Positions 7,856 through 14,883 of a DNA stretch of 53,641 nucleotides are shown piece by piece. Origin of the DNA: Candidatus Omnitrophota bacterium. GTDB lineage: Bacteria; Omnitrophota; Gorgyraeia; Gorgyraeales; Gorgyraeaceae. Each line of letters opens with the position of its first letter. Within the stretch, counting starts at the first letter, position 1. Location of the stretch: the NCBI GenBank assembly GCA_030649895.1, contig JAUSEX010000032.1:1-53641 (forward strand), written 5' to 3'. A model generated the notes under the pieces. The model was given only the letters and a program-made list of their open reading frames with translations, was not told where the DNA came from and did no database searches. A program made the translations under genes and the position numbers.

Positions 7856-8035
7856 CTATGCTTTTTTCTCTTTTTTAGCAGCTTGGGCTTTTACAGCCTG
7901 TTGCCAGCAGCCTTTAGAACAATAATAACCGTTATTTTTATAATACCACGTTTTCCTGCTTAATCTTTTATTGCATTTCATGCAATTTGTAGGTTTTTCT
8001 GCTGCTTCCGGCGTTTTCTTTGTTTCTTCTGGCAT
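7856..8035 (-). CDS. 59-residue putative zinc-finger protein
   Basis: A small protein with one four-Cys zinc site, C18-x2-C21-x17-C39-x3-C43, between a charged Glu/Lys/Pro-rich N-terminus and an Ala/Lys-rich C-terminus. GGAGG lies 7 nt before the ATG at 8035. The gene begins 2 nt after the glycosylase stop and ends 4 nt before the next PilZ start, which supports it as real. The basic tail suggests nucleic-acid or ribosome association, but this is inference and no family was identified. Confidence 0.75.
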   Translation of the reverse strand: MPEETKKTPEAAEKPTNCMKCNKRLSRKTWYYKNNGYYCSKGCWQQAVKAQAAKKEKKA

Positions 8036-8036
8036 C

Positions 8037-8699
8037 TTATTTCCTCCGTATTTTTCTTATGGGGCACATGTTGCACAAAGGTTTCTTAGACTTACAGACT
8101 GACTTTCCTAACTCGACTATTAATGCGTGAAACTCGTTGAATAATCTCTCGTCCTTCTTAAGGTTATTCATAAACAAGGATTGCGCCTCTTTATAAGTAG
8201 CCTCTTCGTTTATGAAGCCATGCCTTGACAATATCCTTTTTGTATAGGCGTCTACTACAAAAACAGGCTTATTTCCGGCATATAAGAGAATGCTGTCAGC
8301 CGTTTCCTGGCCGATGCCTTTGACCGACAGAAGCTTTTCTCTTAATTTATAAAGATCCGACCTGAACATTTTGTTAATAGAACCATTGTAACACATGTTC
8401 AGGAATCTTAAAAAGTTTTTTATCCGGTTCGTTTTTATATTATAATAACCGGAAGGCCTTATAAGTCTCGCCAGTTTTTTCTCGCTAATATCGGATAGTT
8501 TGTTTACGCTCAGGGCCTTTTCTCTTTTTATGTTTCTAATGGCTTTTTCTACATTGGTCCAGGCTGTATTTTGCGTGAGTATCGCGCCTATTATTATTTC
8601 AATTTTAGTATCGCCCGGCCACCAATGCCTTGGACCGAACTTGGCGTATAGCAAATTATATATTGTTAACAAAGATCTGGTTAATTTTTTATTCTTCAA
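8037..8699 (-). CDS. Endonuclease III-like HhH-GPD DNA glycosylase (MagIII-type?)
   Basis: A 220-residue HhH-GPD glycosylase with the helix-hairpin-helix at about residues 123-141 (KGIG) and the catalytic Asp at D150 in VVDAYTKR. Two features differ from true Nth. The bifunctional lyase Lys position in the hairpin region reads QETA. The C-terminal cluster motif is C202-x6-C209-x2-C212 with no fourth Cys. The N-terminal WWPGDTKIEIIIGAILTQNT resembles MagIII-like 3-methyladenine glycosylases. It is probably a monofunctional alkyl-base glycosylase. The TTG start at 8699 overlaps the upstream stop. Confidence 0.82.
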   Translation of the reverse strand: MKNKKLTRSLLTIYNLLYAKFGPRHWWPGDTKIEIIIGAILTQNTAWTNVEKAIRNIKREKALSVNKLSDISEKKLARLIRPSGYYNIKTNRIKNFLRFLNMCYNGSINKMFRSDLYKLREKLLSVKGIGQETADSILLYAGNKPVFVVDAYTKRILSRHGFINEEATYKEAQSLFMNNLKKDERLFNEFHALIVELGKSVCKSKKPLCNMCPIRKIRRK

Positions 8700-9574
8700 C
8701 GCTCTGTGCGTTCTTTTATTCTTGAAGCCAGCTCCACCAAAAGGTTGTAATATTTTGAATCCCTTATAATTGGAAATTTAACCTGTTTACCTTTTTGGGT
8801 ATGCTCTTTAAAAGAACCTACGATTAATTCGGTGCCTCTGTTTTTGTCTTTTATTTCAAGGGATGTGACTATTTTATGTTCAATTGATGCGTTGGAGTCA
8901 GCCCATAGCTCTTTCATGAGGGTAAGTTCTATGGGCCTCGTGGCTAAGATATTACCTATTACCCTGTTAGAAAAAATAACAGAATACCCGTTTTCTCTCA
9001 ACACTATCAGCGCATAAGAGAATACAGTGCTTGAATCCGCGTCTATTTCAGCTTTTACAATGCTTGATTCCCTGGAAACCGCGATTTTTTCAAGGCTCAG
9101 GGCATCTCTCGCAGTAGATTCGTATCCGGAAGCGGCGTATCCTGAAGTTACGGTTTCTACGGGCGCTAGCGACCTGGCCTGGCTAGCGGATCCTAAAAGG
9201 GTCTTCCATTTGGATCTTTTCGGTTCTTGATATACAGCGCTTTCTTCCTCTGTCTGAACGTCTTTTATTTTTTTGACAATAAGGATATTGTCTCCTTCTC
9301 TGATTTCTTCCTCGGCGTTTAATATTTCTGCGGCAGCCACGTCATCCCTGACTTCCACGATCTGGGCCTCCGCTATTTTTTCGGCATTCCTATGCACAAT
9401 AAGGCCATCGCCTATTTCTACCCCGTCATTTTCACCCGCCTTGATTATTATGTACTCCTTGTCAGGATTTACGCTCATTATCTGCGAATCAATCTCTATT
9501 TCATCCTGAGAAAAAGCGATTCCGGAGAGAAGCGCGCAGAAAGCGTATAAAACAAAAATGTTTTTTATCATCAC
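8696..9574 (-). CDS. Exported protein of unknown function
   Basis: A 292-residue product with a cleavable signal peptide (cleavage likely near GIAFS-QDEI, residue about 22). Residues 25-105 form a repeated beta pattern with GDGLIVHR and EGDNILIV, resembling SH3/FlgT-C-like modules. A Ser/Ala-rich linker follows, and then an alpha/beta C-terminal domain (about 165-290). No domain could be named with confidence. It is presumably periplasmic or envelope-associated. The start is GTG or the following ATG; its stop overlaps the glycosylase start (ATGA). Confidence 0.7.
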   Translation of the reverse strand: MMIKNIFVLYAFCALLSGIAFSQDEIEIDSQIMSVNPDKEYIIIKAGENDGVEIGDGLIVHRNAEKIAEAQIVEVRDDVAAAEILNAEEEIREGDNILIVKKIKDVQTEEESAVYQEPKRSKWKTLLGSASQARSLAPVETVTSGYAASGYESTARDALSLEKIAVSRESSIVKAEIDADSSTVFSYALIVLRENGYSVIFSNRVIGNILATRPIELTLMKELWADSNASIEHKIVTSLEIKDKNRGTELIVGSFKEHTQKGKQVKFPIIRDSKYYNLLVELASRIKERTER

Positions 9575-9846
9575 AAGCGCATTCTAATACAAAAAAATAA
9601 AAAATACAAGAAAAATTTAATCTAAATTGTGCTGTTTGAATAGTCAGGTAAGGCGTTAAGTAATCGCCAGCCTTGGCAGCCCTGAAGATTTCTGCCGAAA
9701 GGCCCCAACCGGCTTTAGCGTGTGCCATGCCCGCTCAAATCAACGGGGCTTTTATCAGAACCTGCCAGGATTAGTAAGAGCTTCTCATAGTTTTACATAA
9801 CGTTGTTAATTTACAAGGTGTTTGGATTTGTCAAGTTAATAGAGGA
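9575..9846. other. 272-bp intergenic region, no supported gene
   Basis: No convincing ORF with a ribosome-binding site is present. The region holds several short complementary segments (for example GGCAG/CTGCC near 9676-9700, and GCCCG/CGGGG near 9730-9752, the latter followed by CTTTTAT on the plus strand). It also contains a 17-bp sequence repeated exactly near 43779, and a TTGACA-like box on the minus strand at 9829-9834 without a clear -10. It could be a structured leader for the exported-protein gene or a decayed repeat element. Confidence 0.4.
9635..9651. repeat. 17-bp dispersed repeat, copy 1
   Basis: The sequence TTTGAATAGTCAGGTAA occurs here and again at 43779-43795. Similarity extends loosely on both sides. 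Both copies are intergenic. Confidence 0.6.
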
Positions 9847-10239
9847 TTAATGAAGGGAGTATTTGCAGCCTTTGTCAAAAGTTTCTCTGAAGTCGTACCT
9901 GTCGTGGAAATCTTCCCTGCGATCTTGCTCTGTCTTGCCTAGTAAGCCCGAATCTATGAGATTAAAAACTATCTCTCCAAAGTCATTAGTTGATTTAACG
10001 CCCCATTTCTCAAGCACAAGCCTTGCCATTGGCCCGAATTGTTCGAGGCAATAGTCTTTTACGCCGTCAGAGAGCTCCTGTCCGCTCACATGGCCTTTTC
10101 TATTCAGCCTTTTCATGGTATAATCCAGGCTCGCCATGATAAAAGAATACACTTCCGGATCATATCTTTTATCCTTGTCCAGTATCTTTAATAAGGCAAA
10201 GACCTTATTCAGACTTTGTTTGTTTTTAGTTTCAGCCAT
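9847..10239 (-). CDS. Minf_1886-family protein (TIGR04138-like)
   Basis: A 130-residue protein that matches the Minf_1886 family of PVC-related bacteria by the core HVSGQELSDGVKDYCLEQFG, VLEKWGVKSTNDFGEIVFNL and REDFHDRYDF. Its function is unknown. A longer frame begins at a TTG at 10278, but that TTG is the first half of a consensus -35 box, so translation must begin at the ATG at 10239. Only 10 nt separate the -10 box from this ATG and no Shine-Dalgarno sequence fits, implying a leaderless or nearly leaderless mRNA. Confidence 0.85.
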   Translation of the reverse strand: MAETKNKQSLNKVFALLKILDKDKRYDPEVYSFIMASLDYTMKRLNRKGHVSGQELSDGVKDYCLEQFGPMARLVLEKWGVKSTNDFGEIVFNLIDSGLLGKTEQDRREDFHDRYDFRETFDKGCKYSLH

Positions 10240-10249
10240 AAGTGGTAAA

Positions 10250-10278
10250 AGTATACCCTGCGATATTGGTTTTGTCAA
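10250..10278 (-). promoter_or_regulatory. Sigma70-type promoter of the Minf_1886 gene
   Basis: TTGACA at 10273-10278 and TATACT at 10250-10255 are separated by exactly 17 nt. The predicted transcription start is within about 4 nt of the ATG at 10239. Confidence 0.85.
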
Positions 10279-10318
10279 GATGGCGGGGATAAATCCGGTT
10301 CTTAAAAAACTGAGGTAT

Positions 10319-10618
10319 CTATGTAATGCCTGTTAGCGGGCTCAGAAATCTCGCGCCTACTTCAAATTTTTCGGAATAAGGCTGATTTGAGATCCACACG
10401 ACTTTTGCAGTTGCCTGGATTGGCTCTGCGCGCCATGGAGGGCGCAATTCAAATATGAGCTTTGAATTTTTCGGGATGAATTCGTTGGAAATAAACCTTA
10501 TGCCGCTAGTGCTTATATCTTTGCCTGTTGTATCGCTGTAGCGCTGAAGCCCTTCCTGGCGATAGCGGACAGGCGAATCAAATGATATTCTTGGGACAAC
10601 CCTTCTTTCCTCTTCCAT
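10319..10618 (-). CDS. PilZ domain protein
   Basis: A compact 99-residue PilZ protein, little more than the barrel. It has R6-VVP-R10 and DISTSG, followed by the AKVVWISN strand. The ATG at 10618 lies 6 nt after a TAAAGT -10 box, so transcription probably starts at the A of the start codon and the mRNA is leaderless. It has its own promoter, unlike the PilZ genes embedded in the operon to its left. Confidence 0.87.
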   Translation of the reverse strand: MEEERRVVPRISFDSPVRYRQEGLQRYSDTTGKDISTSGIRFISNEFIPKNSKLIFELRPPWRAEPIQATAKVVWISNQPYSEKFEVGARFLSPLTGIT

Positions 10619-10624
10619 ACCATA

Positions 10625-10653
10625 ACTTTATCATGTAAGTCCATACTTGTCAA
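10625..10653 (-). promoter_or_regulatory. Sigma70-type promoter directly abutting a PilZ start codon
   Basis: TTGACA at 10648-10653, 17-nt spacer, TAAAGT at 10625-10630. The A of the start codon is the seventh base after the -10 box. Confidence 0.75.
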
Positions 10654-10657
10654 TAGG

Positions 10658-11014
10658 TTATTGAGTTTCTACAACCTTTTCCACTATAGAATTTATCCTT
10701 ACAGCGTCTTTTCTTTTCAAAGTCGTAAACTCCAGGCCTGTATCAAAAGATTCTTTTTTTCTATCTTCTTTACTAGCTATAACCCACGCTACTGTGCCGT
10801 CGCATTCTATGGTAGGCTGGCCGTCCAATAAGTCCAGGCGTATCTCTACGGGAGCAAAAATTCCCAGATCTTTTGGCAGCATAACGCATATGCCGCCCAA
10901 ACCTATGTTTTCAGTCTGCGTTGATATGTTATCTGCCTGGTCTTTTCTCTTTACTGATAAAACGCACGGGTAACTGGCTCTCGGAAACTTCCTTCTATTT
11001 ATCCCGCCCCACAT
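10658..11014 (-). CDS. PilZ domain protein with variant second motif
   Basis: A 118-residue PilZ protein beginning MWGGINRRKFPRAS, so RxxxR is present. The second motif reads NIGLGG: the Ser of [D/N]xSxxG is Gly, which may weaken c-di-GMP binding. The GTVAWV strand follows. The ATG at 11014 is chosen because AAGGAGG lies 5 nt upstream; an ATG nine codons earlier overlaps the -10 box. It is divergent from the exeA-like gene. Confidence 0.85.
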   Translation of the reverse strand: MWGGINRRKFPRASYPCVLSVKRKDQADNISTQTENIGLGGICVMLPKDLGIFAPVEIRLDLLDGQPTIECDGTVAWVIASKEDRKKESFDTGLEFTTLKRKDAVRINSIVEKVVETQ

Positions 11015-11039
11015 AAAAACCTCCTTGTTATTTTTAAAC

Positions 11040-11068
11040 ATTATACGCTAAACAATAACATATTTCAA
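11040..11068 (-). promoter_or_regulatory. Sigma70-type promoter of the PilZ gene at 11014
   Basis: TTGAAA at 11063-11068, 17-nt spacer, TATAAT at 11040-11045. A leader of about 20 nt with a good Shine-Dalgarno sequence follows. Confidence 0.8.
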
Positions 11069-11117
11069 GAAAATTATAACATGTAAAATTTTACTTTTAT
11101 TAAAGCGCTATTGGTGC

Positions 11118-11123
11118 TATAAT
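11118..11123 (+). promoter_or_regulatory. -10 box of the exeA-like gene
   Basis: A perfect TATAAT lies 9 nt before the ATG at 11133. The -35 region (TTTTAT at 11095-11100) is weak. The short distance and lack of a Shine-Dalgarno sequence again suggest a leaderless mRNA. Confidence 0.6.
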
Positions 11124-11132
11124 TTCGGTAAT

Positions 11133-11954
11133 ATGTACATCGATTTCTATAACTTAAAAGAAAAGCCTTTCAGCGTTACCGCTGACCCTAATTTCCTCTA
11201 TCTTAGCAAAAAACATAAAGAAGCCATCTGTCACATGCAGTACGGGATTCAGGAGCGCATGGGGTTTTTGGAGATTACGGGCGAGATAGGCGCAGGAAAA
11301 ACTACTGTATGTAAGGCTCTTCTGAACCAGCTGGATAGTCACACAAAAACAGCTTTTATATTGAACGGGAACCTTTCGGAAAATCAGTTGCTGCAGGCTA
11401 TCATAGAGGATTTTGGCATACAGGTAAAGACAAAGAATAAGATAACGATGATCAATGAGCTCAACAGGTTTTTGCTTGAGCAGCTGGGGCACAGGAATAA
11501 TGCGGTGCTTATTATAGATGAAGCTCAGAATTTGAAACCATCGCTCTTAGAGCAAGTAAGGCTTCTGTCAAACCTTGAAACAGAAAAAGAAAAATTATTG
11601 CAGATTATCTTGGTTGGTCAGCCTGAATTAAGGGAAAAACTTGCTTCCGGAGAGCTGAAACAATTGCGCCAGAGGATAGCCATAAGATATCATATCTCCT
11701 CTCTATCAAGACATGAAGTAGCCTGTTATGTCTCGCATAGAATGAAGGTTGCGGGCGCAAATAACAGAGAGATTTTCAACAAGGACGCTCTTGAGGAAAT
11801 ATTTAAATTTTCAGGGGGTATACCAAGGTTGATAAATATAGCTTGCGACAAATCGCTTCTCGCGGGTTATACCGCAGATAAAAAAATAATAGATTCCGAT
11901 ATAGTAAAAAAATGCGCTAAAGAAATAGAGGGGGTGTTTGATGAGCATTGTTAA
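11133..11954 (+). CDS. ExeA/GspA-like AAA ATPase
   Basis: A 273-residue AAA ATPase of the ExeA/GspA family. It has the family N-terminus MYIDFYNLKEKPFSV, Walker A at about residues 50-58 (GEIGAGKTT), Walker B LIIDEA (D129, E130), and a C-terminal helical lid with GGIPRLINIACDKSLLAGY. The Aeromonas homologue uses ATP to place the type II secretion secretin through peptidoglycan. The usual fused peptidoglycan-binding domain is absent, so this is the short form. It overlaps the next gene and is the only plus-strand unit here. No other secretion genes are adjacent. Confidence 0.88.
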   Translation: MYIDFYNLKEKPFSVTADPNFLYLSKKHKEAICHMQYGIQERMGFLEITGEIGAGKTTVCKALLNQLDSHTKTAFILNGNLSENQLLQAIIEDFGIQVKTKNKITMINELNRFLLEQLGHRNNAVLIIDEAQNLKPSLLEQVRLLSNLETEKEKLLQIILVGQPELREKLASGELKQLRQRIAIRYHISSLSRHEVACYVSHRMKVAGANNREIFNKDALEEIFKFSGGIPRLINIACDKSLLAGYTADKKIIDSDIVKKCAKEIEGVFDEHC

Positions 11955-12426
11955 CGACGCTTTAAAAAAGGCGGGCAAGGAATTTGACTACAAGAATCGG
12001 GATGCAGATACGAGCGCTACCGCGTTGGTTATGGAAACCTATCAAAGCTCTAATAGAAAATGGACAGCCATCATAACCGTATCTCTTATTATCATAGCAT
12101 CTCTTTTCGGGTCTCTCGTTTTATATAAAAACATGTCTAAGATAGACACTGATTATGTTTCAGACGGGACTGATAAATCCATTTCCGTTATTCAGTCTGC
12201 GCTTAACAGCATGGAGCAAAAAACTGTTCTAAAGGCTATGAGGTCGCATGATTTCGCGAAACTGAACGGCATTGTTTACGGCGACGAAGGCAAATGGGCT
12301 ATTGTTAACGATAAAATCGTCAAGGAAGGCGACAAGCTTATCGGCGGAGAGATTATAAGCATAACCAGGGATATTGTGAAGATTCAAAAGAATGACGGGA
12401 GCGAGGTAATCCTTAGCTTAAAGTAG
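11941..12426 (+). CDS. GspB-like single-pass membrane protein
   Basis: A 161-residue protein with a cytoplasmic N-terminus (MSIVNDALKKAGKE), one membrane helix (about residues 37-60), and a periplasmic C-terminal domain with the pattern LNGIVYGDEGKWAIVN, VKEGDKLIGG, VKIQKNDGSEVILSL. This resembles the GspB/ExeB assembly partner of ExeA, matching its upstream neighbour. The ATG at 11941 is preferred to the TTG just before it because GAGGGGG precedes it. It overlaps exeA by 14 nt, and its 3' end overlaps the convergent rnc gene by 9 nt. Confidence 0.75.
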   Translation: MSIVNDALKKAGKEFDYKNRDADTSATALVMETYQSSNRKWTAIITVSLIIIASLFGSLVLYKNMSKIDTDYVSDGTDKSISVIQSALNSMEQKTVLKAMRSHDFAKLNGIVYGDEGKWAIVNDKIVKEGDKLIGGEIISITRDIVKIQKNDGSEVILSLK

Positions 12427-13149
12427 TTCTTTTTCTGATCCCAGCGCAGAAAGCGCTTCTTTGGCAGACGCTTGTTCTGCGCTTTTTTTGTTTGAGCCAG
12501 ACCCTATGCCATATCTTTTGCCGGTCACTACCGCTTCTACTATAAAATGTTTTTTATGGTCAGGCCCTATTTCCGAAAGTATCCTGTAGGAAGGCGTTGT
12601 TTTGAATTTTCTGAGAGCTATTTGCTGGAATATTGATTTATAATCTTTGGATCCTTTTCCTTCTTTTACAAGCTGTATTTCGGGTTTAAAGACCTTTGTT
12701 ATAAAATTATGCGAAACCTTTATCCCTCCGTCCAGGAATATGGCCCCTATTATAGCTTCAAGGGCGCACATTAGGTTGGATACGTGCTTTCTTCCACCGG
12801 ACGCCTCTTCGCCTTTGCCAAGCAAGATATAGTCCCCTATGCCAAGTTCTTTGGCTATCTTGCCAAGCGTTTCTCCGCTGACCAATTGAGATTTATAACG
12901 CGTAAGAACCCCCTCGTCTTCTCCGGGGTATTCGCTATAAAGCATATGGCTGATTATCAGGCCAAGCACGGAATCCCCCAAAAACTCCAGCCTTTCGTTG
13001 TCGCTGGACTGCCCCATATTTTTTTCGTTGGCGTAAGACTTATGAATAAGCGCCTGGTTTAGCAGGGATTTATTCCTAAAGCCGTAACGTATAAATTTTT
13101 CAAAAATTCTTAGCTTTTTAAGCCTGTTTTTGTCTTTTTTCAGGTCCAT
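12418..13149 (-). CDS. rnc: Ribonuclease III
   Basis: Full-length RNase III (243 residues). The catalytic signature NERLEFLGDSVLG lies at residues 51-63, the second acidic site includes EAIIGAIFLDGG, and the double-stranded RNA-binding domain occupies about residues 172-240 (GSGSNKKSAEQASAKEAL). It cleaves double-stranded RNA in rRNA and mRNA processing. The start overlaps aroB by 32 nt and the stop overlaps the convergent GspB-like gene by 9 nt. Confidence 0.96.
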   Translation of the reverse strand: MDLKKDKNRLKKLRIFEKFIRYGFRNKSLLNQALIHKSYANEKNMGQSSDNERLEFLGDSVLGLIISHMLYSEYPGEDEGVLTRYKSQLVSGETLGKIAKELGIGDYILLGKGEEASGGRKHVSNLMCALEAIIGAIFLDGGIKVSHNFITKVFKPEIQLVKEGKGSKDYKSIFQQIALRKFKTTPSYRILSEIGPDHKKHFIVEAVVTGKRYGIGSGSNKKSAEQASAKEALSALGSEKELL

Positions 13150-14233
13150 AAAGATTTTGTATGGCTTTTTTTACCAGGTGTTCCGGAACCCCTTCTCTGA
13201 CCACAACCCTGCCTATCCCGGTGGGCAGGACAAAACGGTTTTTGCCGTGGATAAATTTTTTATCGCGGCTCTGAGCGGATAAGATATTTTTTAAACTTAC
13301 ATTTTTCAATTTTACCGGGAGGCCTGTGTTTTTAATTAGATTTTTTATTCTCTGGCTGGTAGCGCCCGCCAGCAGCCCTGTATTTTCAGCTATATAAGCG
13401 CTTGACAATATGCCGAGCCCTACCGACTGGCCATGATTATAAGATTTGCGGTAATTGGCCGCCGCTTCTATGGCGTGGCCTACGGTGTGCCCGAGATTAA
13501 GGATCACGCGCACATTTTTATTGTCCATTTCGTCTTTTTCAACAACGAAGGCTTTTATAAAGCTGCATTCGCAAACAACGCGATACAAGGATTTTTTATC
13601 GCGTTCCAGGATTTTTGCATAGTTTTTTTCTAAAAAACTGAAGAGGCCCGGAGATTTTATTATCCCGTACTTAATAACTTCTGCAAGGCCTGACACGAGC
13701 TCTTTTTCCGGCAGGCATTTCAGAAATGATATGTCGCTAAAAACAAGTTTCGGCTGATAAAATGCGCCTGCTAAATTTTTCCCAACTTTTAAATCTATCG
13801 CGGTCTTGCCTCCTATTGCTGAATCTACCTGGCTAAGAAGCGTAGTGGGAACCTGCACGTATGGAACGCCTCTTTTGTAAATGCTAGCCGTGAATCCTGC
13901 CAAATCTCCTACCACCCCTCCTCCGAGCGCTACAATAAACACCTTGCGCTGAATGTCAAATTTAGAAATATTGTTCAAAAGCCTGAGGCACTCTTTTTCT
14001 GATTTGGCTTTTTCTCCATCCGGGACTGTCTCAAATCTTACATTGAAACCGCTCGGAACAAGCGCCTTTTTTATTTTTTCCCCGAAAAGCTTTTTTATGC
14101 CGGGATTCGTGACTATGATGGCGTCCTTGCCTATATTCAGCCGCTTTAGGCGCGGCCCAAGCTTCTCAAGTTCATCAGAGCAGATCAATATATCGTAGCT
14201 GTTTTTTCCGAGATTAACCTTAATTTTTTTCAT
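13118..14233 (-). CDS. aroB: 3-dehydroquinate synthase
   Basis: A 371-residue NAD- and zinc-dependent enzyme that converts DAHP to 3-dehydroquinate in the shikimate pathway. Family motifs present: VPDGEKAKS, the dinucleotide loop GGGVVGDLAGFTASIYKRG, PTTLLSQVDSAIGGKTAID, and the zinc site residues within LNLGHTVGHAIE and YNHGQSVGLG. AroQ, the next pathway enzyme, is encoded at 30507-30953. The 3' end overlaps rnc. Confidence 0.96.
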   Translation of the reverse strand: MKKIKVNLGKNSYDILICSDELEKLGPRLKRLNIGKDAIIVTNPGIKKLFGEKIKKALVPSGFNVRFETVPDGEKAKSEKECLRLLNNISKFDIQRKVFIVALGGGVVGDLAGFTASIYKRGVPYVQVPTTLLSQVDSAIGGKTAIDLKVGKNLAGAFYQPKLVFSDISFLKCLPEKELVSGLAEVIKYGIIKSPGLFSFLEKNYAKILERDKKSLYRVVCECSFIKAFVVEKDEMDNKNVRVILNLGHTVGHAIEAAANYRKSYNHGQSVGLGILSSAYIAENTGLLAGATSQRIKNLIKNTGLPVKLKNVSLKNILSAQSRDKKFIHGKNRFVLPTGIGRVVVREGVPEHLVKKAIQNLYGPEKRQKQA

Positions 14234-14265
14234 AATTGGAATCTCTATATAGCGGCGCTATACGC

Positions 14266-14883
14266 TTACATGCTGAAATTTATACCAAGCAGGCTTGCCA
14301 GAAAAATAACAGCCGGCCAGATTAAGGTATTTATAGCGCCCATCCACAAGAGCGCAAATATTATTATAAAACCATAAGGCTCTATTTTAGCGTATTCTGC
14401 GCCTAAATGATAAGGCAATAGCCCCATTAATACTCTTGATCCGTCCAGCGGAGGTATTGGCAGTAAGTTAAATACCGCTAATACCAGGTTTGCCATGACA
14501 GCTGTTGTTATCACAGATACGGCAAGGTAACTGGCTATTAATAAAGGTATTTTTAATAATAAGGATAAAAGGATCGCAAAAATTATATTTGCCGCAGGGC
14601 CTGCCAGGCTTACCCATATCATATCTCTCTTTGGATTATTTAAGTTAGAGAAATCTACAGGCACAGGTTTCGCCCATCCAAAAAGCACAGGAGAATGCGT
14701 CATAATGAGAATAAGAGGAAGAAAGACGGTCCCTACGGGATCTATATGGGCAAGAGGATTCAGCGTTAACCTTCCCATGAATCTCGCAGTAGAGTCGCCT
14801 AATTTCCACGCAACCCATCCATGAGAATACTCATGGATAATTACCGCAAAGAAAAATATGCAAAGGCTTAATAATACGCTCAT
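14266..14883 (-). CDS. Site-2 protease family (M50B) membrane metalloprotease
   Basis: A 205-residue polytopic protein with H17-E-Y-S-H21 in the first membrane helix and NLLPIPPLDGSR in a later helix supplying the Asp ligand (NPDG-like). About six membrane segments fit the short YwhC-type branch of M50 proteases, without the PDZ domain of RseP. Substrates are unknown. It overlaps the SH3-protein gene (ATGA) upstream. Confidence 0.88.
   Translation of the reverse strand: MSVLLSLCIFFFAVIIHEYSHGWVAWKLGDSTARFMGRLTLNPLAHIDPVGTVFLPLILIMTHSPVLFGWAKPVPVDFSNLNNPKRDMIWVSLAGPAANIIFAILLSLLLKIPLLIASYLAVSVITTAVMANLVLAVFNLLPIPPLDGSRVLMGLLPYHLGAEYAKIEPYGFIIIFALLWMGAINTLIWPAVIFLASLLGINFSM

Noticed and set aside
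9501-9728. 75-codon minus-strand ORF beginning MAHAKAGWGLSAEIF
   Set aside because: It overlaps the well-supported exported-protein gene, has no ribosome-binding site, and its 3' half is simply another frame of that gene.
9640-9760. c-di-GMP riboswitch, SRP RNA or 6S RNA in the intergenic gap
   Set aside because: The key conserved bases of these RNAs could not be matched on either strand.
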